64,000 nt of DNA from Fen-1298 sp963833465 (lineage in GTDB: Bacteria; Bacteroidota; Ignavibacteria; UBA10030): positions 132,866-196,865 of the forward strand of contig CAWHXW010000005.1 in the NCBI GenBank assembly GCA_963833465.1, read 5' to 3'. Under the pieces are notes generated by a model. It worked only from the letters and a program-made list of their open reading frames with translations. It searched no databases and had not been told where the DNA came from. Position 1 is the stretch's first letter; every line of letters begins with the position of its first letter. Shown here in pieces: positions 58,253 through 64,000 of this stretch. The position numbers and the translations under genes are program-made.

Positions 58253-58897
58253 TTACTTCTCATCACTAGAGTCTCCGCGATTACAAATCCTTCTCTTGAG
58301 TTGTTCAACGGTTGAGGATGGATTCCCTTTTATTGCGACATCCAATGCATCGACCGAGTTTACTGACTTAGAACTATCCGTTAGTTCTATGATCGTTAAG
58401 TTGTGATTATTCTGTTCGGGTATAGTGTAAAGATAGCTGTTTGCTTGAAAAGCAACAACTAGATGGAAGCGGTAACCGTTAGATGTATGCCATTTATGTT
58501 TAATAGTATTAATTTCTCTAGCCAGGTTTGCATATCCAAACGACACGGCTCTGAAATCATTGCCGACTTTTTCGACTACAATAACAGATTTGATTTCATT
58601 GTTCACACTCAAAGGGAAATACCAAAGATCTGTTTTTGATAAAAGTGATTCGGTGGAATCGCCCTCTTTGTAATTTTCAAGTGATGCAGGTGTGATTTGG
58701 TACAGGTTAAATGGCTCCTCAAGGTGCACATCTTTGAGAGAGTCTGTTGAGGCAAAACCATATTGGTATTTCAATCCATCCGGGATATTCTTCCAATACA
58801 TTAAAAGGCCATTCGCTGCAACACTGTGTAAAGTATCCTGCCCCACAGCTATATTAAATGCAAATATTGTTAGCATTATTGCACATGTTTGTTTCAT
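58253..58897 (-). CDS. Secreted protein of unknown function, companion of the cysteine protease
   Basis: A 214-residue protein with a signal peptide (MKQTCAIMLTIFAFNIAVGQ) and one predicted globular beta-rich domain (LWYFPLSVNNEIKSVIVVEK, FHLVVAFQANSYLYTI). ATG 58897 is preceded by GAGGAATC, a good ribosome site. The stop codon lies inside the start region of the cysteine-protease gene, so the two are coupled within one cassette. No family recognised. By position it could be an inhibitor, activator or substrate of the protease; that is speculation. Confidence 0.65.
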   Translation of the reverse strand: MKQTCAIMLTIFAFNIAVGQDTLHSVAANGLLMYWKNIPDGLKYQYGFASTDSLKDVHLEEPFNLYQITPASLENYKEGDSTESLLSKTDLWYFPLSVNNEIKSVIVVEKVGNDFRAVSFGYANLAREINTIKHKWHTSNGYRFHLVVAFQANSYLYTIPEQNNHNLTIIELTDSSKSVNSVDALDVAIKGNPSSTVEQLKRRICNRGDSSDEK

Positions 58898-58913
58898 TCT
58901 TCTGATTCCTCTT

Positions 58914-59018
58914 TTAATTTGATATTTCTGATATATCATTTTTATTTAACCAAACAACCGATTGATAGTTGTAAATAATAAAAAACACCAACAGTATAAA
59001 CCAATAATTACGAGGCAT
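58914..59018 (-). CDS. Small single-helix membrane protein (34 residues)
   Basis: Starts at ATG 59018 behind AAAGGTGAAAAG, 40 bases after the attC 2 core. It consists of one hydrophobic helix (YWFILLVFFIIYNY) and a short polar tail, and would be the first gene of the cassette. The open frame extends upstream into attC 2, but that part is attC sequence. No homologue recognised; the evidence for expression is the ribosome site only. Confidence 0.4.
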   Translation of the reverse strand: MPRNYWFILLVFFIIYNYQSVVWLNKNDISEISN

Positions 59019-59058
59019 AGGCTTTTCACCTTTAGTTGAATTGCGAAGGGCAATTGCA

Positions 59059-59278
59059 ACATAACGGACTGCGGCTAAGTGGAACATGGCGTACAGCGCC
59101 ACTACCGCACTGATAACTTTCAAAATACACAAAACGAAACAAGTTTTATGCTGATAACAAAATTGAATTGTACTTTCGGCACTTCGTACAACAAACATAA
59201 TAATAAAAACCTAAACCCACCACCAGCCATGCAAATTGCACCCACGCTCATACGGTCAGCTTGAGCCGCTGGTTAGTT
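59059..59278 (-). repeat. attC site 2 (220 bp)
   Basis: Minus orientation: R'' AACTAAC (59278-59272) and R' GTTATGT (59065-59059), both with one deviation from consensus. The left arm is GCGGCTCAAGCTGACCG. The 220-bp body is almost identical to attC 3, differing by only a handful of bases. Confidence 0.85.
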
Positions 59279-59332
59279 GCAGTTTGAAGGATCTATTTTG
59301 TTCCTTGTGATTGTAGCATTTCCTATCCGTTT

Positions 59333-60412
59333 TTAAGTGAATGCATCTTTGGGCAATCCGCATAATTCTAATGCTTTATGTAATCTTGGTTCCGATATAC
59401 CTTCCTTTTTCAATCTGTCCAGTGCTTCTTCGCGTACAATTTTACCCCCACGTATTAAATTGCTATACATAGCTTGCGCGTATGTAAAACCTAATTGTTG
59501 TTTAAAAGCTGTGTTTTTAACTGCTTCAAAGACACAATCTGCACGCCATGTTGAATTACAGCCCGAAGGAAGTTTCCATCCGAGGTTGTTCAGTACAACG
59601 TTAATTTTACTTTCATCCCAATCTGCAAAATGATAGTAATCGAATCTAAAAATATCTGGATAGCGAACTCGTAGATACACTGTGTATTGATTGACATAAA
59701 GCACGGAAGCCTTAAAAAAGGTAAGACAATATCTGAGAAGAGCAGGTGAGGTAGTTAATATACCCACACCCTTAATCAAACGCGATATATTGTCCTGTAC
59801 CATATTAAAAAATGAATAGCGGTTTTCTGAATCGATGTCAATAGATGCTGGCCCTGATGGAAAGTACTCAAATCGATTCCCACCATAAATCACTGTCTTA
59901 ACACCTAATCGTTGCGCTTGCTTGAATATCGCTTTGTTGATGAATTTACAGGAAGAGCAAGCAAGATTAATAAGGATTGGTATCGGAGTCTTTAAATACT
60001 CTTTAAGACAATAACCAGCGATTTCTTGATGGTCTGATGGTGTTTGTACTTCGATCAATTCTACCTTAAGTTGTTCTGATATTGAATGAACACTATCTAT
60101 TGTTTCATGAGGAGTAAATGGGGTTTTACCAAAGACAGCGACACATCGAAGACCATGTTTTTTAACAAGTTCATGAAGCATAAAAGTACTATCTCGTCCG
60201 CCACTCCAAGCAACAATGCAATCAAATCGCCGGTCTTTTCCGTTTCGTTTTGCTTGTTCGATTAACTGTGAAAGTTTTTCACTGTCTGGCTTTTTGACAA
60301 TATGTTTGAACAAGGATGGTGAATTACACAATCTGCAAGTGCCAGTGGTATCAAGAGGAAATAGAGCAGATTCTGGCAATACACAAGTTTTACAGATTTT
60401 CTGATTTTTCAT
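59333..60412 (-). CDS. PP-loop N-acetyl sugar amidotransferase-like enzyme (cassette gene)
   Basis: A 359-residue protein. The N-terminus has two Cys pairs (CKTC and CRLC, residues 7-32) forming a zinc knuckle, and the ATP-binding PP-loop WSGGRDSTFML near residue 70. Further signals are NLACSSCKFINKA and the C-terminal HFADWDESKI and LPSGCNSTWRADC. The order fits the WbpG/PseA-like family, which amidates sugars of surface polysaccharides using glutamine-derived ammonia. The partner glutaminase and imidazole-synthase subunits are not encoded nearby. It occupies a whole cassette between attC 3 and attC 2. Confidence 0.8.
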   Translation of the reverse strand: MKNQKICKTCVLPESALFPLDTTGTCRLCNSPSLFKHIVKKPDSEKLSQLIEQAKRNGKDRRFDCIVAWSGGRDSTFMLHELVKKHGLRCVAVFGKTPFTPHETIDSVHSISEQLKVELIEVQTPSDHQEIAGYCLKEYLKTPIPILINLACSSCKFINKAIFKQAQRLGVKTVIYGGNRFEYFPSGPASIDIDSENRYSFFNMVQDNISRLIKGVGILTTSPALLRYCLTFFKASVLYVNQYTVYLRVRYPDIFRFDYYHFADWDESKINVVLNNLGWKLPSGCNSTWRADCVFEAVKNTAFKQQLGFTYAQAMYSNLIRGGKIVREEALDRLKKEGISEPRLHKALELCGLPKDAFT

Positions 60413-60461
60413 TTTTCTTTTAACACATTGCTTAAATATATCTATGAGTCGGACAAACTGC

Positions 60462-60681
60462 GCCTAACGGTTGGCGGCTAAGTGGAACATGACATACAGC
60501 GCCACTACCGCACTGATAACTTTCAAAATACACAAAACGAAACAAGTTTTATGCTGATAACAAAATTGAATTGTACTTTCGGCACTTCGTACAACAAACA
60601 TAATAATAAAAACCTAAACCCACCACCAGCCATGCAAATTGCACCTACGCTCATTCGGTCAGCTTGAGCCGCTGGTTAGGC
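60462..60681 (-). repeat. attC site 3 (220 bp)
   Basis: Minus orientation: R'' GCCTAAC (60681-60675) and R' GTTAGGC (60468-60462), both perfect consensus cores, with left arm GCGGCTCAAGCTGACCG and right arm complementary to GCGGCTAAG. The centre is shared almost base for base with attC 2. Confidence 0.88.
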
Positions 60682-60704
60682 ATTTGCTTTAAACCAGATT
60701 CTGT

Positions 60705-61496
60705 TTAATGTGTACTCAAAATTGCTTTATTTATATTTATATAAAACCATCCACCAGTACCTTGTCCATTTGCTACACCAAAACAGATTTTCCCTTGAGT
60801 ACCAGTTGGATATAGATTTTTATTGATTTCAAATGTTACTGTATCATAAGAATATTCTGAGCTTGTAGGCTGCAGAAAACCAAAGGTACTAGTTCCTTGG
60901 CTATTAGCTCCTTGAGGATAAAGACTACCAAACCAAATTTGCCCTCCGGATGCCGTTACATTGTCAGAATAACCATTATTATAATTACCATTAATCATAT
61001 TCTCTGTAGAATATATAATTGTTAATTTTATATTATAATATTTTGGTATTATTAATGTTTGAGGAAAAAGATAGTTGTTCACATATCCATTGCCCTGATT
61101 AGTTTGAAAAGCAGGATAGCTGGCTTGTAAAGTTCCATTAGTAAATTGAAGATCCCAAGACGGTGTTAATGTATCATTGATTACTATTTGATCACCTTCC
61201 ACAAGATAATATGAATGATTAACACTATCATAATCAGGTGTTTTTGAAATTGCAAATTGATAATTTCCGGATGCCAAATTAGAGAAAGTATGAGGCGTTG
61301 TATCATTAGAAAAACTTCCATTGATAAATATTTTAGCTCCACTTGGAATTGAAGATATTGCTACTGATATGACATTGGGATTACCTGTATTAGTTGGTCC
61401 TGTCGCATCTGTAGGATTACTTTTCTTACTACAGCTTGGAAATAAAGCAAGCACAAAGGACAGAAAAACTACAACAATAAATGTTTGCGTTCTCAT
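60705..61496 (-). CDS. PEGA-domain lipoprotein (cassette gene)
   Basis: A 263-residue protein. The lipobox LFPSC (Cys at about residue 22) follows a hydrophobic signal, then a Thr/Asn/Pro linker (SNPTDATGPTNTGNPN), a PEGA-like domain (ISSIPSGAKIFINGSFSNDT to YQFAISKTPDY) and a C-terminal beta-rich domain of about 140 residues without a recognised family. It is probably anchored at the outer membrane or surface. ATG 61496 has an AGGAG ribosome site. It is the only gene in its cassette, 23 bases before attC 3. Confidence 0.78.
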   Translation of the reverse strand: MRTQTFIVVVFLSFVLALFPSCSKKSNPTDATGPTNTGNPNVISVAISSIPSGAKIFINGSFSNDTTPHTFSNLASGNYQFAISKTPDYDSVNHSYYLVEGDQIVINDTLTPSWDLQFTNGTLQASYPAFQTNQGNGYVNNYLFPQTLIIPKYYNIKLTIIYSTENMINGNYNNGYSDNVTASGGQIWFGSLYPQGANSQGTSTFGFLQPTSSEYSYDTVTFEINKNLYPTGTQGKICFGVANGQGTGGWFYININKAILSTH

Positions 61497-61571
61497 AAAT
61501 ACTCCTAATGTTAATTTTGGCAACGATTGAAAAATTAAAGTCAGGCATTAGCCCGCTGCCGTTAAGCAAAT

Positions 61572-61767
61572 GCCTAACGGACTGCGGCTAAGCTGACCGC
61601 GTGACCAATTATCGTATTGCACTCAAGGAAACAGGTTCACGCTACCAACTGAATTATTAAGCACTAAACCTCAACTTGCAATGTTGATTTTGCACAAGCC
61701 CGCCGAAGTTTGCTTTTCAACGTAGGCGGGCGACGCTCATTCGGTCAGCTTGAGCCGCTGGTTAGCT
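61572..61767 (-). repeat. attC site 4 (196 bp)
   Basis: Minus orientation: R'' AGCTAAC (61767-61761) and R' GTTAGGC (61578-61572). The left arm GCGGCTCAAGCTGACCG pairs with the complement of GCGGCTAAGCTGACCGCG, leaving one extra C unpaired. The centre holds an additional hairpin, GCCCGCC with GGCGGGC (about 61699-61732), as in large attC sites with structured terminal loops. Confidence 0.88.
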
Positions 61768-61781
61768 GGCATGCTGTGGGT

Positions 61782-62354
61782 TTAAAAAATAAATGGTACA
61801 AGCCTCGCCACACACTTCGAGTATTTTTCATACTCGCTTCCGAAGTGTGCGAGCATCCATTTCTCTTCGAGTCGTAGTTTATTCCAAAAGATTGCAAACA
61901 CTAGAATAAAAGAAAGCATGCCACGCCACTTATCGAGTGCAATCACGGATCCGAGAAATCCGAGCAGGAGTCCGGTGTAAAGCGGATGTCTGACCATTGC
62001 ATACGGCCCATCGGTAACAAGTTCATGATTGGTTTTAATACTGACAACTACACTCCAGTTGCGTCCGAGGCGTTGCCGTGCCCAGCCGGAAAATATTAAT
62101 CCGGCGATTGTAATTACAGCTCCTGCCCACCAGCATATGCTCGGATAGGGAAAGATTTCGCGGTCAAAAAATCCGAGCGGAATACCGTAAAACACCAGCA
62201 GTGCCACGGCTGCGAGGAGTAATACACTCCGGAGGATGAATGTGCGGCGCGGTTCAGTCTGTTCCGATAACTTCACATTATGAGATCCAATTTGCCAATA
62301 AATGTGAAATGTTGCCCAAATAAAAATGAAAAGATAGGTGTTAATGAATGTCAT
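61782..62354 (-). CDS. Isoprenylcysteine methyltransferase-like membrane protein (cassette gene)
   Basis: A 190-residue protein with four to five membrane helices and the ICMT signature: GWARQRLGRNWS, then LVTDGPYAMVRHPLYTG and EEKWMLAHFGSEYEKYSK. Bacterial relatives are S-adenosylmethionine-dependent methyltransferases of lipids or small molecules, and often have no known substrate. It ends 14 bases before attC 4. It may share its cassette with the short lipoprotein gene at 62837 because no attC separates them. Confidence 0.85.
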   Translation of the reverse strand: MTFINTYLFIFIWATFHIYWQIGSHNVKLSEQTEPRRTFILRSVLLLAAVALLVFYGIPLGFFDREIFPYPSICWWAGAVITIAGLIFSGWARQRLGRNWSVVVSIKTNHELVTDGPYAMVRHPLYTGLLLGFLGSVIALDKWRGMLSFILVFAIFWNKLRLEEKWMLAHFGSEYEKYSKCVARLVPFIF

Positions 62355-62836
62355 TTAAAATGCCTCCTTGATGAATTATGAATTATTGCCAAAAAAGAAA
62401 ATAAGAAATATCTGTATGTGCATAATTACCTATAAAAGATTATCTCATCTACATACTCAGCGTGGTGAAGATTGTTCCAAATTAATGGAGGCATATATGA
62501 ATTTTAGCCCGGATTTGTCCTGAAAATATTCTTCTCAATGATAATCTGTTTTAATATTCATTTCAAAGAATTTATTAAATGAATTATTTTCATAAAAAAG
62601 CATTAGAGTCCTGCCTTTCCATCGTGAAAACACTCCGGTCGATCAATACAAATGGCATTGAAAAAGCCAGGCTCAATTTTGAAATAAAGTGAATCAGCTT
62701 AAAAGTCAACGAGTGACAGGGGAGAGATTAAAAGTCCAACACATAAAAAAGCATTGAATTAATACGGTTTGGATAATGATCTTTTTTGGAAAAGTTGTTC
62801 TCTTCCCGTTGCGTTGTAGTTCTTCTCTGCCGATCC
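62355..62836. other. Non-coding stretch inside a cassette
   Basis: About 480 bases between the methyltransferase gene and the short lipoprotein gene. No attC core pair, RNA gene or persuasive reading frame is visible. It could contain the remains of a longer lipoprotein C-terminus, or an old cassette boundary that has lost its attC. Confidence 0.35.
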
Positions 62837-63093
62837 TTAGCACCATTGACTTGTTTCTTGACCCGGTGAAACATTGGATATCGTATAACTCCCCTGTGCA
62901 TTTGTGCTATCTGAGCTTGTGGCAGGAGAAGTTGTAACAATGGCACCAATAATGACAGTATCTCCTGTTATGCTCGTGACTTGTCCTTGAATAGTTCCTG
63001 TTGTCGATGGTTGCGTTGGATTACATTCATCTTTTTTTACAACCAATAGCAAAAAATAATTACTACGATAAGAACATAACTAAATTTATACAT
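62837..63093 (-). CDS. Short lipoprotein with carboxypeptidase-regulatory-like repeat, frameshifted
   Basis: ATG 63093 follows AAAGGATT and reads MYKFSYVLIVVII. One base is then missing at a T6 tract near 63045, after which FAIGCKKDEC gives a lipobox Cys and a short domain (GTIQGQVTSITGDTVIIGAI to GSYTISNVSPGQ) of the surface CarboxypepD_reg type. The frame ends soon after (QETSQWC), probably through a second indel. Function unknown. It starts 33 bases after the attC 5 core. Confidence 0.6.
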
Positions 63094-63125
63094 TATAGAA
63101 TCCTTTCTTTGAATTTAAGTATGCC

Positions 63126-63282
63126 GCCTAACGGATGGCGGCTAAGCTGCCGCGTGACCAATTTGAATATTGCACCAAACTAAATGAGTTTCAAGACGAA
63201 TATTTTCTTTCAACACAAAACCTCTAAGCGCAATGTTAAATGCACCCACGCTCATCCGGTCAGCTTGAGCCGCTGGTTAGGC
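63126..63282 (-). repeat. attC site 5 (157 bp)
   Basis: Minus orientation: R'' GCCTAAC (63282-63276) and R' GTTAGGC (63132-63126), both perfect cores. The left arm GCGGCTCAAGCTG pairs with the complement of GCGGCTAAGCTG, with one unpaired C. It starts five bases after the preceding stop codon. Shortest complete attC of the array. Confidence 0.88.
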
Positions 63283-63287
63283 GGCAG

Positions 63288-63975
63288 CTAACGATTAATT
63301 ATAGGGCTTAAGTTTCTTATTTTTTTTGCAACGCTCTCCACAGTTTCCTTGCCCGATGGAAGATTTAAAGAGCCGTCTATTATTACATCTCTACAAACAC
63401 TATCTCCCCAAAAGACGCTGTCCGGTAACTCGCTCAAAGACGGTCTTCCATAAAAAGAGACCTTGTAATTTAATTGAGCACTCTCTTCCGGCGTCGGTGG
63501 ACGGAGGAGAGAAAAAAGACCACGCTGGATGAAAGGGGCTGTTAAGAAATTATCTCTGTCGGGGCGGTGAAATAAGTAGATACCTCGCTCCCCGACGTGG
63601 AAGTGTGCATCAACCGAAATTCCTGGGCTGAGATTTCCCTTGTCTGAAATGGGCCCGCTCATTCTTAATAATATAAGTGTCCTAAAATTGGCTGTACCTT
63701 TTCAGTACGCTATCCACTCTCACTAACGCCTCTGAATGAAATACTTCCAATGAAGGACCAGGGAGGTCTTCTAAATCTACGACTTCTCCAATCACCACTA
63801 AGTCAGACTGCCTAGCATGGTCTATTATGTCATATCTGCTTACATTTGTTCGATTAGTTGTAGGGTTCTTACCTGAGACTCCGTTTGTATCTTTTTGTTG
63901 TGCGCAACAGGTAGAAATAGCAAATAGGACTTCAATAAATAGTAAAGCTGATTTATAGACCATTAGATTTTTCAT
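63288..63975 (-). CDS. Secreted protein of unknown function, frameshifted (cassette gene)
   Basis: A signal peptide (SALLFIEVLFAISTCCAQ) is followed by YDIIDHARQSDLVVIGEVVD and ALVRVDSVLK. At an AAAAGG tract near 63690 the frame shifts by one base, then continues as TLILLRMSGPISDKGNL, ISVDAHFHVGERGIYLFH and ESVAKKIRNLSPI to a stop at 63288, about 228 residues in total. The GEV-then-RVDSVLK and GERGIYLF patterns resemble secreted proteins with a short beta-barrel-like domain, but I recognise no family. It starts 15 bases after the attC core at 63991. Confidence 0.6.
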
Positions 63976-63990
63976 AAAGTCCTTTCTGCC

Positions 63991-64000
63991 GCCTAACGGA
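63991..64000 (-). repeat. attC site 6, cut by the window edge
   Basis: GCCTAACGGA on the plus strand (minus GTTAGGC core at 63997-63991, preceded by TCC) is identical to the R' end of attC 4 and attC 5. The rest lies outside the window, showing that the array continues to the right. Confidence 0.7.

Larger units (their letters stand above)
56421..64000 (-). mobile_element. Integron gene-cassette array (at least five complete cassettes, no integrase in window)
   Basis: Five full attC sites plus one at the right edge are all in the same orientation. Each begins 5-54 bases after a minus-strand stop codon and is followed 1-75 bases later by the next start. All have core sites of RYYYAAC/GTTRRRY type, a conserved left arm GCGGCTCAAGCTGACC and a right arm complementary to GCGGCTAAGCTG with one unpaired C, the extrahelical base typical of attC. 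Gene orientation places attI and intI to the right of the window. The cassette contents are unrelated to each other. Confidence 0.85.

Noticed and set aside
59079..60667. Two nearly identical 61-codon plus-strand frames
   Set aside because: Both lie inside attC 2 and attC 3 and arise from the repeated site itself.

Overview
The window reads as low-GC DNA from a bacterium of the Bacteroidota/Chlorobi (FCB) group, most likely an Ignavibacteria-type lineage. I infer this from the NPFNP-type C-terminal type IX secretion (T9SS) sorting domains on several secreted proteins, a DUF4783 protein, a TonB receptor with an N-terminal carboxypeptidase-regulatory domain, and Bacteroidota-style gene content. 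No taxonomic marker such as rRNA is present, so this is an inference.

Layout. 1-14 kb is mostly housekeeping and almost all on the minus strand: the N-terminal part of a membrane sensor, a DUF4783 protein, the pyrimidine operon pyrR-pyrB-pyrC with a complete PyrR-type attenuator in its leader, tRNA-Val, a DUF971 protein, a tRNA-Ala followed by two tandem 343-bp units of GIY-YIG gene plus tRNA 3' end, NAD kinase, a DUF1844 protein, a glycosyltransferase, leucyl-tRNA synthetase and a DUF3667 protein. 14-26 kb carries a GH31 glycosidase, an RsbU/RsbV/RsbW-like partner-switching module (two PP2C phosphatases, a STAS protein, an anti-sigma kinase), a secreted beta-propeller protein, a TPR membrane protein and tRNA-Arg. 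26.6-43.9 kb is a beta-galactan utilisation locus: two GH53 endo-galactanases, a GH42 beta-galactosidase, a GH112 phosphorylase, a GPH sugar symporter, a TonB receptor, a secreted beta-helix protein, a LacI-family regulator and its palindromic operator. The expected flow is extracellular galactan cleavage, TonB import, then hydrolysis or phosphorolysis of galactosides inside the cell. 44-56 kb holds a membrane-tethered transcription factor, a two-component sensor with its response regulator, a broken cupin gene, a second GH31, a CE2-like esterase, a B1-like metallo-beta-lactamase with an altered zinc ligand, and an HD protein.

56.4-64 kb is the most unusual part: an integron gene-cassette array with five complete attC sites (157-220 bp) and a sixth cut by the right edge. 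All are in the same orientation and each lies immediately downstream of a minus-strand gene. The cassettes carry a membrane zinc protease, a T9SS-exported papain-like cysteine protease with a companion protein, a PP-loop amidotransferase-like enzyme, a PEGA lipoprotein, an ICMT-like methyltransferase and secreted proteins of unknown function. No integrase is visible; by orientation it should lie to the right of the window.

A recurrent oddity is that at least a dozen genes are broken by single-base indels, several of them in homopolymers. Consensus sequencing error is the simplest explanation, but real decay cannot be excluded from sequence alone.
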